Source: 0-14-3-00-41-53 sp041500225
GTDB taxonomy: Bacteria > Nitrospirota > Thermodesulfovibrionia > Thermodesulfovibrionales > SM23-35
Assembly (NCBI GenBank): GCA_041500225.1
Contig: JBGQLV010000038.1
Coordinates: 1 to 25,658 of the forward strand
Direction of reading: 5' to 3'
Length of the DNA: 25,658 bases
Positions within the stretch are counted from its first letter, which is position 1; each line of letters begins with the position of its first letter. Under the pieces are notes generated by a model. The model saw nothing but the letters and a program-made list of their open reading frames with translations. It ran no database searches and was not told where the DNA came from. This document shows, in pieces, positions 8,451-15,884 of the stretch. The position numbers and the translations under genes were made by a program.

Positions 8451-9868
8451 CCTTTAACTTCAACCTTTAGCCGTTTGAGTATCTCATCGCCTATCTTCCA
8501 TACATTGCCTGCCCCGAGAGTAAGAAGAATATCATCTTCCCTCATATTAGAGATTAAATGCCTTATCGCATCTTCCCTATCTTCTGCATATAAAACACTG
8601 CTATGCCCTGCTTTTTTAATCCTCTCAAGCAAGGTTGCTGAGTTCACGCCCTTTACAGGTTTTTCACCGGCAGAATAAATATCAAGAAGTGTGAGTGAAT
8701 CAGCATCATTAAACGAAGATGAAAACTCATCCATGAGGTCTCTTGTCCTTGTATATCTGTGAGGCTGAAATAAGACAAATAATCGTCCCGACCTCTGCTT
8801 TCTGCCTTCTGCCTTCTGATTTCTGATTAAAAGTCCTTCCTTTGCTGCCTTCAGTGTTGCCCTTATTTCTGAGGGGTGGTGGCCATAATCATCGAATACC
8901 TTTATCCCCTTTACCTCGCCCTTAAACTCAAACCTCCTCTGTATACCGCTAAACCTTTTCAGTGCATCTTTAATTATTGATACATCCAGTTTTAGAATTA
9001 ATGCTACCCCGATAGCAGCCAGGCTGTTGAGGACATTATGTATTCCGGGCGCAGGAAGGTCGAAACTCCCAAGATTTCTGCCCTTATAAATTACTTCAAA
9101 GCTTACCGACATAAAACCTTTTCTAATATTTTCTGCATAAAGTTCTGCTTCATTGGTAAGTCCATATGTGATGTATCTTCTGTGAATAGATGGCAAAAGT
9201 TCACGCAGGTGTTCGTTCTCAATACAAACTATTGATACGCCATAAAATGGAACTTTATTCATAAAGTAAAGAAATGCCTTTTTCAATAAATCCATTGTCT
9301 TGAAAAAATCCATATGTTCCCTGTCAATATTTGTGACAACTGCAATCGTTGGAGAAAGCTTAAGAAACGACCCGTCACTTTCATCAGCCTCTGCCACAAG
9401 GAATTCTCCCTGACCGAGTCTTGCGTTACTGCCTATTGCCTTTAGTCTTCCGCCTATGACAACAGTTGGGTCAAGACTGCCATGGGCAAGGATAGTCGAT
9501 ATTAAAGAAGTCGTTGTTGTCTTGCCATGTGCCCCTGCAACAAGTATCCCATACTTTAACCTTGCCAGCTCTGCAAGCATCTCTGCACGTGGTATTACAG
9601 GTATAGACCTGCTTTTTGCCTCAACGACCTCCGGATTATCACCTGAAACCGCTGAGGATACGACCAATACATGGGCATCGTCTATATTTTCTGCTTTATG
9701 ACCTATATAGACCTTTATGCCTAACTTCCTCAATCTTGCCGTTGTCTCTGAATCTTTTAAATCAGAACCTGTCACCTCATAGCTAAGATTATGAAGCACC
9801 TCTGCAATACCCGACATCCCTATTCCGCCTATCCCGACAAAATGTATTACCCTGTATCTCTCAAACAC
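8447..9868 (-). CDS. murC: UDP-N-acetylmuramate--L-alanine ligase MurC
   Basis: MurC adds L-alanine to UDP-MurNAc in the cytoplasm using ATP. The UDP-binding N-terminal fold shows HFVGIGGIGMSGIAEVL; the ATP loop is GAHGKTTTTSL (near residue 112); VVTNIDREHMDFF, NVLNSLAAIGVAL, GIQRRFEFKG and FDDYGHHPSEIRATL are all conserved, as is FQPHRYTRT in the C-terminal domain. Just before RLFVLFQPHRY there is an extra basic stretch (RNQKAEGRKQRSG) that is not part of the family core; it is encoded by the five-heptamer array at 8795-8829. Length 473. It ends in a 4-nt overlap with murB. Confidence 0.97.
   Translation of the reverse strand: MFERYRVIHFVGIGGIGMSGIAEVLHNLSYEVTGSDLKDSETTARLRKLGIKVYIGHKAENIDDAHVLVVSSAVSGDNPEVVEAKSRSIPVIPRAEMLAELARLKYGILVAGAHGKTTTTSLISTILAHGSLDPTVVIGGRLKAIGSNARLGQGEFLVAEADESDGSFLKLSPTIAVVTNIDREHMDFFKTMDLLKKAFLYFMNKVPFYGVSIVCIENEHLRELLPSIHRRYITYGLTNEAELYAENIRKGFMSVSFEVIYKGRNLGSFDLPAPGIHNVLNSLAAIGVALILKLDVSIIKDALKRFSGIQRRFEFKGEVKGIKVFDDYGHHPSEIRATLKAAKEGLLIRNQKAEGRKQRSGRLFVLFQPHRYTRTRDLMDEFSSSFNDADSLTLLDIYSAGEKPVKGVNSATLLERIKKAGHSSVLYAEDREDAIRHLISNMREDDILLTLGAGNVWKIGDEILKRLKVEVKG
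8795..8829. repeat. Five-unit heptamer array inside murC
   Basis: CTGCTTT, CTGCCTT, CTGCCTT, CTGATTT, CTGATTA run head to tail without gaps. On the minus strand they encode the extra NQKAEGRKQR-type loop before the conserved strand that leads into FQPHRYTRT. Confidence 0.85.
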
Positions 9869-9890
9869 CTTCGCTCCTTATATCAGTCGT

Positions 9891-9946
9891 TAGTGAACAG
9901 TATTTAGTGAATAGTAAAAACAATAACTATTCACTATTCACTTCTT
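9891..9946. repeat. Eight-unit heptamer array between murC and murG, covering the murG stop
   Basis: TAGTGAA, CAGTATT, TAGTGAA, TAGTAAA, AACAATA, ACTATTC, ACTATTC, ACTTCTT are in strict 7-bp phase. The two halves are inverted relative to each other: AGTGAATAGT (9906-9915) pairs with ACTATTCACT (9926-9935), so the RNA can fold. It includes the murG stop codon (9938-9940) and fills most of the only sizeable gap between murG and murC. Confidence 0.75.
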
Positions 9947-11032
9947 TACAAGACTCATTGCTATATCAACCACCCTTGCACATGCCTCTGGTCTTCCAAC
10001 CGCCCTGCTATTTCTTTGCATCTCTGCCCTCATTGTCTCATTTGTGTACAGCTCTCTTATGCTATTGGCGAGGTATTCCCCTTTAAGTTCACTGTCACGT
10101 ATCATCTTCGCTGCACCCATCTCAAGAAGTTTCCTCGCATTTAATTCCTGGTGCTGTCCGGCTGCATAGGGATAAGGGATTAATATTGCCGGCTTTCCCA
10201 AAGCAGTCAACTCTGCAAGTGTTGTTGCACCTGCTCTTGAAATGACTATATCAGCAACAGCATACGCCTCGCCCATCTGATATATAAACGGAGTGATTGT
10301 TCCTTTGAATCCGGTCTTCCTATATGACTCCCTGATGTTTTCATAATCTCTTATTCCTGTCTGATGCAGGAACTGAATCTTATCCTTAAGGTCATACATA
10401 TTGTTAAGGGCATTTACAATCGCCATATTTATACTCTTTGCACCTGAACTCCCTCCAAAAATAAATATAGTGAACAAACCCCTTTCAAGGGAGAAAAGTC
10501 TATACGCAGACTCGATGTCCCCCTTTAGAATCTGCATCCTGACAGGGTTCCCTGTAAGGAAGGTCTTTGCCTTTGGAAAGAATGAAATACTTTCTTGATA
10601 AGTTATGCACACTGCTCTTACGAATCTCCCAAGAATTTTATTGGTAAGTCCGGGTATGGAATTCTGTTCAAGTATCATGGTTGGTATTGACATAAGATAT
10701 GCAGTAAGCATAGCTGCCCCTGATGCGTACCCTCCAACACCTATCACGATATCAGGTCTCACCGTCTTGATGATTTTGTAAGAATCAGCAATCGAGAAAA
10801 ACGTCGTCACTATTGCCTTTACCTTTTTGACAGTTGATACTCCTACCAAACTCTCTGCCTTTAAAAACTTTATTGGATAGCCCTCCCTCGGAACCACCCT
10901 CGCTTCTATTCCATACTCTGTTCCAACAAATATTACCTCTGTTGAATCATCTCTGTTTTTAAACTCCTCAGCTACCGCCAGCCCTGGAAAGAGATGTCCA
11001 CCAGTACCTCCGCCTGCTATTATTACCCTCAT
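9938..11032 (-). CDS. murG: Undecaprenyl-diphospho-muramoylpentapeptide GlcNAc transferase MurG
   Basis: MurG converts lipid I to lipid II at the inner face of the membrane by adding GlcNAc from UDP-GlcNAc. The GT-B glycosyltransferase has the glycine-rich loop IAGGGTGGHLFPGLAVAEE, DIVIGVGGYASGAAM, LEQNSIPGLTNKIL, LTGNPVR, FGGSSGAKSIN and the nucleotide-sugar site ISRAGATTLAELTALGKPAILIPYPYAAGQHQ. Length 364 is normal. The ATG overlaps the ftsW stop by 4 nt. Its last codons and stop fall inside a heptamer array. Confidence 0.97.
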   Translation of the reverse strand: MRVIIAGGGTGGHLFPGLAVAEEFKNRDDSTEVIFVGTEYGIEARVVPREGYPIKFLKAESLVGVSTVKKVKAIVTTFFSIADSYKIIKTVRPDIVIGVGGYASGAAMLTAYLMSIPTMILEQNSIPGLTNKILGRFVRAVCITYQESISFFPKAKTFLTGNPVRMQILKGDIESAYRLFSLERGLFTIFIFGGSSGAKSINMAIVNALNNMYDLKDKIQFLHQTGIRDYENIRESYRKTGFKGTITPFIYQMGEAYAVADIVISRAGATTLAELTALGKPAILIPYPYAAGQHQELNARKLLEMGAAKMIRDSELKGEYLANSIRELYTNETMRAEMQRNSRAVGRPEACARVVDIAMSLVKK

Positions 11033-12195
11033 CGTGAAATATGAATTTCCATTTTTCTTCTGGCTCTTCTTCTTATAATTATTTCTTTATCAATCAATGT
11101 TGCACTTATTTGTTCACCTTTTGATATGTTAAGGAGTATTCCTATAGCAGCCAAATTCACAAGGAGAGCTGACCCTCCGTAACTGACAAATGGTAAGGGT
11201 AACCCTTTTGTAGGCACCAGGCCTGTAGCAACTGCAAAGTTGATAAGCGCCTGAAGAGAAATCATCAGTGAAAGTCCTATTGCCAGGTAATATACAAACT
11301 CGTCCTTTGCCTTGTTTGCAATTGATATACCCTTAATAAACAAAAGAAGAAAAAGCGCTATCACAACTGACACACCTATAAAACCAAACTCCTCACCGAT
11401 AATAGAAAAGATAAAATCCGTATGGGATTCAGGAAGGTAAGACAATTTCTGTTTGGAACTTCCGAGACCTACACCTGCCAAGCCTCCGCTACCGAGTGCT
11501 ATAAAAGACTGCACAAGCTGGAAGCCGCTGCCCTGAGCATCTTCCCACGGGTCAAGAAATGATATTAGCCTTCTGAGGCGATAAGGCTCTGTAACAAGCT
11601 TGAATATTACCGGCATGGCAAACACTAAGAGTGATGCAAGGTATCTGAGTCTTGTACCAGAAAGAAAAAGCATCGCAAATGTGAGGAATGCAAGACTCAT
11701 TGCAGCCCCGAAGTCAGGCTGTTTGAGAATGGCTATCTGGAATATTATCATGATGAATACAGGTTTTATAAAAGATGTAAAACTATCCGTTCTATACTCC
11801 GGCATTGAGATATACCTTGCAAGGAATATGACCATGGAAAGCTTTACAAGCTCTGATGGCTGGAAGGTTGAAGGCCAGAGTCTTATCCATCTCCTTGCAC
11901 CGCCGGCTGAGACTCCGATACTGGGTAGGAAAACAAACACTAACAGCACAAAAGAAAAAACCAAAAGGGGGATAGCCATCTTCTTTATTGTAGAAGGTTT
12001 CAGTCTATAGGCAAGAAACAGAAAGCTGAATCCTATAAGGATTGTAAATATATGTCTCTTGAAATAATAAAATTCAGTAACCCCTCTCTTTGCAAGTACA
12101 GGAGTAATAACAGATGTGGTGCTGTATATCATGAGTGCGCCAAAACCTATCAACAGAACTGTAATAAAGAGCAGCCACCTGTCATATTTACCCAT
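11029..12195 (-). CDS. ftsW: Lipid II polymerase FtsW (SEDS family)
   Basis: FtsW is the septal SEDS glycosyltransferase that works with the class B PBP FtsI. The polytopic membrane protein (388 residues, about ten helices) shows the SEDS hallmarks: IRLWPSTFQPSELVKL, ILKQPDFGAA, DPWEDAQGSGFQLVQS, LGSSKQKLSYLPESHTDFIFSIIGEEFGF and GLVPTKGLPLPFVSYGGSAL. The C-terminal tail is basic (IIRRRARRKME), as expected on the cytoplasmic side. It starts at ATG 12195, sharing one base with the murD stop (TAATG). Confidence 0.97.
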   Translation of the reverse strand: MGKYDRWLLFITVLLIGFGALMIYSTTSVITPVLAKRGVTEFYYFKRHIFTILIGFSFLFLAYRLKPSTIKKMAIPLLVFSFVLLVFVFLPSIGVSAGGARRWIRLWPSTFQPSELVKLSMVIFLARYISMPEYRTDSFTSFIKPVFIMIIFQIAILKQPDFGAAMSLAFLTFAMLFLSGTRLRYLASLLVFAMPVIFKLVTEPYRLRRLISFLDPWEDAQGSGFQLVQSFIALGSGGLAGVGLGSSKQKLSYLPESHTDFIFSIIGEEFGFIGVSVVIALFLLLFIKGISIANKAKDEFVYYLAIGLSLMISLQALINFAVATGLVPTKGLPLPFVSYGGSALLVNLAAIGILLNISKGEQISATLIDKEIIIRRRARRKMEIHISR

Positions 12196-13298
12196 TATTC
12201 CATCTCCATCACTATCTTTTTAAACTGCGTGCCTCTGTCCTCAAAGTTAGCAAACATATCAAAACTGGCACATGCAGGTGAAAGCAGAACAATATCGCCT
12301 TTTAATGCCATATTACGCGATATATTTACAGCTTCTCTTAGATCTTTAGCCATGACTGTCTCTGCGAGGTCCCCAAGTGCCCTTTTTATTTTTTCACCTG
12401 CTTCACCTATCAATACAACAGCCTTCACCCTTTCTCTTACTAAATGCCTCAATATAGAAAAATCTCCTGCCTTATCCCTGCCTCCTGCAATCAGGATAAC
12501 CGGCTCCTTAAAACTTTCAAGCGATTTAATGACTGCACCGATATTAGTTCCCTTTGAATCGTTAAAATATTTGACACCGTTTAGCTCTTTGACAAATTCA
12601 AGCCTGTGCTCAAGACCAGGAAATTCCCTCAGGGAATCTATAACTGCCTTTATCGGGCAGTCTGCAAGGAGAGCCATGGCTGAAGCAGCCATGGCATTCT
12701 CCAGGTTATGGACACCTTTTATCTTTATCTCATCAGCCCTTATCAGGGGCATGGGGCATGGGGCATGGGGTAAGTCAGGAAGATTGCAATAAACCATACC
12801 ATTTTTAAAGTAAATCCCATTGACCTCTTTTCTACGACTGAAGTAAAAGATCTTCGGTTTTTCACTTCTCACTTTTAACTTTTCACTTGCGACTTTCATT
12901 GTTTCAGGATCATCCCAGTTAAGTACCAGAAAATCGTCCTCTTTTTGATTTTCAAATATCCTTGCCTTTGCATCGCTGTATTCTTCGATCGAGTGGTACC
13001 TGTCGAGGTGATCAGGTGTAATATTGAGTATCGAAGCCACCTTTGGCCTGAAGTCCTTTATTGACTCGAGTTGAAAGCTTGATACCTCAGCAACAATAAA
13101 ATCAGAGGCAAGGGGTAAGGGGTAAGGGGTAAGTTGACTATTGACCCTTGATCCATGACCCATAACCCTTTTTAGTATTTCCTCTGTCAGCGCATTCCCT
13201 ATGTTTCCACCGAGAATTGTCTCAAACCCACCTTTTTTCATCATGAAGTCGAGTAATGCTGTTGTCGTTGATTTCCCATTTGTCCCTGTCACAGCCAA
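12195..13298 (-). CDS. murD: MurD, central and C-terminal domains (downstream part of a frame-split murD)
   Basis: This frame carries the ATP-binding and C-terminal domains of UDP-MurNAc-L-alanine--D-glutamate ligase: VTGTNGKSTTTALL (ATP loop), GGNIGNAL, VAEVSSFQLE, ILNITPDHLDRY, GVHNLENAMAA, FNDSKGTN, LIAGGRDKAGDF and LLSPACASFDMF. It has no good start of its own; the frame opens at 13298, just ahead of AVTGTNGKS, so it should be the continuation of the upstream N-terminal frame. Three heptamer arrays are translated inside it, giving MGHGSRVNSQLTPYPLPL before the VAEVSSFQLE strand, SEKLKVRSEKPK, and LPHAPCPMPL. These lengthen the protein relative to the usual family size of about 450 residues. 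Confidence 0.93.
   Translation of the reverse strand: MAVTGTNGKSTTTALLDFMMKKGGFETILGGNIGNALTEEILKRVMGHGSRVNSQLTPYPLPLASDFIVAEVSSFQLESIKDFRPKVASILNITPDHLDRYHSIEEYSDAKARIFENQKEDDFLVLNWDDPETMKVASEKLKVRSEKPKIFYFSRRKEVNGIYFKNGMVYCNLPDLPHAPCPMPLIRADEIKIKGVHNLENAMAASAMALLADCPIKAVIDSLREFPGLEHRLEFVKELNGVKYFNDSKGTNIGAVIKSLESFKEPVILIAGGRDKAGDFSILRHLVRERVKAVVLIGEAGEKIKRALGDLAETVMAKDLREAVNISRNMALKGDIVLLSPACASFDMFANFEDRGTQFKKIVMEME
12746..12773. repeat. Four-unit heptamer array in murD (GGGGCAT)
   Basis: Three perfect GGGGCAT units and one GGGGTAA. Encodes the proline-rich LPHAPCPMPL stretch of MurD before the conserved GVHNLEN region. Confidence 0.85.
12858..12899. repeat. Six-unit degenerate heptamer array in murD (CTTTTCA)
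   Basis: TTTTTCA, CTTCTCA, CTTTTAA, CTTTTCA, CTTGCGA, CTTTCAT keep a 7-bp register. The minus strand encodes the charged stretch KVASEKLKVRSEKPK. The same unit family recurs in the DacA signal peptide at 14656-14697. Confidence 0.75.
13105..13174. repeat. Ten-unit heptamer array in murD (GGGGTAA and relatives)
   Basis: GAGGCAA, three GGGGTAA, GTTGACT, ATTGACC, CTTGATC, CATGACC, CATAACC, CTTTTTA are contiguous and in phase. Two sub-families are joined, perfect GGGGTAA copies and diverged TTGACC-like copies. It is translated as a loop of about 22 residues inserted between the GGNIGNAL helix and the VAEVSSFQLE strand of MurD. Confidence 0.85.
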
Positions 13299-13657
13299 AA
13301 ATGCAGGAATTTTTGAACTTTGAACTTTGAACTTATTATTATCTGATATGCCAGCTCAAGCTCGCCAATTATTGGTACGCCTCTCGCCTTTGCATTTGAA
13401 ATAGGTGTGATTGTAAGCGGAACACCAGGGCTGATGACCAGCATATCAGATGATAAGAATATATCCTCGTGATGTGTTCCAAGGACAAGTCTGACTGAAG
13501 GTCTAAGTTTCGGTATAAAATCCTTAAGTTCATCCTCTTTCTTTATATCTGTTACCGTCACGTCTGCTCCAAGTTCAGTGAGCAGATTTGCCGCGCCTAT
13601 ACCGCTCCTGGCAAGGCCCACGACTGTCACATTCTTATCCTTTACTTCTATCTTCAA
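13289..13657 (-). CDS. murD: MurD, N-terminal domain (upstream part of a frame-split murD)
   Basis: This frame carries the UDP-binding N-terminal domain of MurD: VTVVGLARSGIGAANLLTELGADVTVTD, LVLGTHHEDIFLSSDMLVISPGVPL and GVPIIGELELAYQ. After ELELAYQ it enters the heptamer array at 13311-13338, leaves the family frame, and stops within a few codons (KFLHFWL, stop 13289-13291). The ATP-binding part resumes in another frame from 13298. One extra base or heptamer, or loss of two heptamers, in this array would join both parts. The start is uncertain: TTG 13657 gives the usual N-terminal extent (KIEVKDKNVTVVG), while GTG 13630 has a better ribosome-binding site (AAAGGA, 7 nt). It overlaps the end of dacA. 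Confidence 0.9.
   Translation of the reverse strand: MKIEVKDKNVTVVGLARSGIGAANLLTELGADVTVTDIKKEDELKDFIPKLRPSVRLVLGTHHEDIFLSSDMLVISPGVPLTITPISNAKARGVPIIGELELAYQIIISSKFKVQKFLHFWL
13311..13338. repeat. Heptamer array at the murD frame break (CTTTGAA)
   Basis: TTTTGAA, CTTTGAA, CTTTGAA, CTTATTA on the plus strand; on the coding strand AGTTCAA occurs three times in a row, followed by an A5 run. It lies exactly where the MurD frame shifts. The same unit occurs near the dacA start (14764-14784). Confidence 0.85.
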
Positions 13658-14789
13658 CTTTCTCTGCCACCCTGTAATTCTTCCCCTTATTGTTCTTGCT
13701 TTTTGCAAAAGTCTTTGTCTTCCATTTTTTCTTTGCTAATATTTTTGTCTTCCCTGTTTTCTTCGCAAGCATCTTAGTCTTTTTATGTTTTGCTGTCCTT
13801 TTTACTATCCTTTTATCAGTCTTCAACCTTGAACTTTTCTTGTAAGATACCTTTTTTATATTAAGGTCATCATAGTCTGCCTTCGCAAAATAAACGTCTG
13901 GTTCTTCATTGTTCGCTATCACCCGGAATCCTTTTTGTACCAGTACCTCTGACTCTCTCCAGAGGTCATCTCTGCTCGGGCTCCCGAGGAGCGCAACTAC
14001 AACCGTGTCCTTTTCACGTTCAGCAGCACATACAAAACAATGTCTTGCCTTGCGTGTATATCCTGTCTTTCCTCCAACAAGGTCTTCATCAGACCATAAA
14101 AGCCTGTTTGTGTTTTTAAGAAATATAGCATTCCCATTCTCTGTCGAGACCTCTGCTACACGGGTTCCGATGATCTCTTTCAGTTTGGAATATCTAAGCG
14201 CATAACTCATTATTTTTGATAAATCATAAGCAGTGATATACTGGCCGGGGCCGGGAAGCCCATGAGGGTTTATGAATTTAGTATCCTTTAACCCCATAGC
14301 AATCGCCTTGCTGTTCATCAGATAAACAAACTTTCCCTCAGATCCCGCCACTGCTTCTGCAAGAGCAACAGCCGCATCATTTGCAGATCCCAGTAAAGCA
14401 GCATAAAGAAGTGTCCTTACAGTAACCTTATCCCCTTCTTTGAACCCTGCCTTATGAGGAGAAACGTGAGAGGCATTTCTGCTTACCGTCACAACATCCG
14501 AAAGGTCCGCCTTCTCTATGGCTACTATTGCTGTCATCAGCTTTGTTGTACTTGCTGGTGCAAGCCTGAGATCAGGATTTTTAGCATATAGGATTCTTCC
14601 TGTTGATGCATCCATCGCAACTGCAGATCTGGAATAAACCTCTTCCGCAAGAGAACTTGAAAGTGAAAAGTGAAAAGTAAAAAGTGAAAACAAGAAGAAA
14701 AATAGAAAATATCTTTTATTAACTTTCAACTCTGAAACCTTCGGCCTGAGCTCGGGTCGAAGGCTTTGAACTTTAAACTTTTTTCCCAT
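13635..14789 (-). CDS. dacA: D-alanyl-D-alanine carboxypeptidase, PBP5/DacA-like (peptidase S11)
   Basis: This low-molecular-weight PBP removes the terminal D-Ala from peptidoglycan stem peptides in the periplasm. All three S11 motifs are present: SxxK in APASTTKLMTAIV (about 80-83), SxN in GSANDAAVAL (about 135-137) and KTG in VGGKTGYTRKARHC (about 241-243). The N-terminus is a signal peptide (FLFFFLFSLFTFHFSLSSSLAEE), largely encoded by heptamer repeats. After the PBP5-type domain comes a lysine-rich tail built of roughly three 10-residue repeats (TKxLAKKxxK-like), which may bind the cell wall or nucleic acid or simply be a spacer. ATG 14789 has GAGGTG just upstream and starts 3 nt after mraY; TTG 14729 would give a cleaner signal peptide. 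A carboxypeptidase at this place in a dcw cluster is unusual. Confidence 0.93.
   Translation of the reverse strand: MGKKFKVQSLRPELRPKVSELKVNKRYFLFFFLFSLFTFHFSLSSSLAEEVYSRSAVAMDASTGRILYAKNPDLRLAPASTTKLMTAIVAIEKADLSDVVTVSRNASHVSPHKAGFKEGDKVTVRTLLYAALLGSANDAAVALAEAVAGSEGKFVYLMNSKAIAMGLKDTKFINPHGLPGPGQYITAYDLSKIMSYALRYSKLKEIIGTRVAEVSTENGNAIFLKNTNRLLWSDEDLVGGKTGYTRKARHCFVCAAEREKDTVVVALLGSPSRDDLWRESEVLVQKGFRVIANNEEPDVYFAKADYDDLNIKKVSYKKSSRLKTDKRIVKRTAKHKKTKMLAKKTGKTKILAKKKWKTKTFAKSKNNKGKNYRVAEKVEDRSKG
14656..14697. repeat. Heptamer array encoding the DacA signal peptide core
   Basis: CTTGAAA, GTGAAAA, GTGAAAA, GTAAAAA, GTGAAAA, CAAGAAG in phase. On the minus strand (TTTTCAC units) it reads FSLFTFHFSL, which is the hydrophobic core of the signal peptide. 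Confidence 0.8.
14738..14763. repeat. 26-bp near-perfect palindrome in the dacA N-terminus
   Basis: CCTTCG-GCC-TGAGCTC-GGG-TCGAAGG: the two halves differ at two positions only. It resembles a small REP-like element and is translated as LRPELRP near the DacA N-terminus, flanked by heptamer units. Confidence 0.65.
14764..14784. repeat. Short heptamer array at the dacA start
   Basis: CTTTGAA, CTTTAAA, CTTTTTT. It encodes KKFKVQS directly after the start methionine, the same sequence type as at the murD break. Confidence 0.6.
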
Positions 14790-14792
14790 AAA

Positions 14793-15875
14793 TCACCTCA
14801 CCTTTAAAGTTGCCAGGCTTAACAAAGCAAGCATTATGCCAATTATCCAGAATCTTATAATCACCTTTGGTTCAGGCCACCCTTTTAATTCAAAGTGGTG
14901 ATGAATAGGTGCCATCTTAAACACCCTTTTACCGGTAAGCTTAAAGGATGCTACCTGCAGCATGACAGAAATCGTCTCTATAACAAAGATGCCACCTACA
15001 ATTGCAAGGACTATCTCATGTTTCGTTATTACAGCGAGGGTCCCAAGCGAGCCCCCGAGTCCAAGTGAACCTACGTCACCCATAAAAACATCCGCAGGGT
15101 AAGAGTTATACCAGAGGAACCCGAGTGAGGCCCCAAACATAGCGCCACAGAAAACAGTCAGTTCACCAGTGCCTGGAAGATAAAGGACCTGGAGGTACTG
15201 GGCCAGACCTTTATGCCCTGAGATATAAACAAGTACGCCACTGGCCAGGACAGCAACAGCCACAAGTCCTATTGCAAGCCCATCTATGCCGTCTGTAAGG
15301 TTGACCGCATTTGATGAACCTACTATTACAATCACTGAGAATGGTATGTAGAGCCATCCAAAATCAAGTAGCCATTTCTTAAAAAACGGGATACTCAACA
15401 CATCTGCATATGGGTCCTTCGGATTAAAATAGAGAAAAATTCCGATTAGAAGAGCAAGAACCACCTGACCCCCAAACTTTTGGTATGCCCTGAGACCCTT
15501 ATGATTCTTCCTTATAATCTTCAAATAGTCATCAAAAAGGCCGATACATCCAAAACCGACAAGTGAAACAATCATGACCCAGACATACAAATTCTTAAGG
15601 TCGCCCCACATAAAAACCGCTAATAGTATGCAGAGAATAATAAGAAGCCCGCCCATTGTTGGAGTGCCTGCCTTGCCCCTATGGGTCTTAGGGCCGTCAT
15701 ATCTTATCTGCTGGGTCATGCTTAATCTCCTAAGTCTATTTATTATCCACGGACCCATTATCAGTGCAAAAACCATTGCTGTAAGCACAGCAAGGGAGGT
15801 TCTAAACGTAATATACCTGAATACATTCAGGGGCGAAAACCAGTCATGCAGGCTGTATAAAAGGCTATATAACAT
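14793..15875 (-). CDS. mraY: Phospho-N-acetylmuramoyl-pentapeptide transferase MraY
   Basis: MraY transfers phospho-MurNAc-pentapeptide to undecaprenyl phosphate, making lipid I in the inner membrane. The protein (360 residues, about ten membrane helices) has GKAGTPTMGGLLI, FDDYLKIIRKNHKGL (with the Asp pair), NAVNLTDGIDGLA, FMGDVGSLGLGG and the HHH motif in MAPIHHHFELKGW, all expected active-site landmarks. ATG 15875 has AGAGGAG just upstream and follows murF by 9 nt. Confidence 0.98.
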   Translation of the reverse strand: MLYSLLYSLHDWFSPLNVFRYITFRTSLAVLTAMVFALIMGPWIINRLRRLSMTQQIRYDGPKTHRGKAGTPTMGGLLIILCILLAVFMWGDLKNLYVWVMIVSLVGFGCIGLFDDYLKIIRKNHKGLRAYQKFGGQVVLALLIGIFLYFNPKDPYADVLSIPFFKKWLLDFGWLYIPFSVIVIVGSSNAVNLTDGIDGLAIGLVAVAVLASGVLVYISGHKGLAQYLQVLYLPGTGELTVFCGAMFGASLGFLWYNSYPADVFMGDVGSLGLGGSLGTLAVITKHEIVLAIVGGIFVIETISVMLQVASFKLTGKRVFKMAPIHHHFELKGWPEPKVIIRFWIIGIMLALLSLATLKVR

Positions 15876-15884
15876 TATGCTCCT

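Noticed and set aside
12195..13708. Two separate genes in place of one broken murD
   Set aside because: The first frame ends right after the MurD N-terminal domain and the second starts at the MurD ATP loop with no start signals; together they make one MurD.
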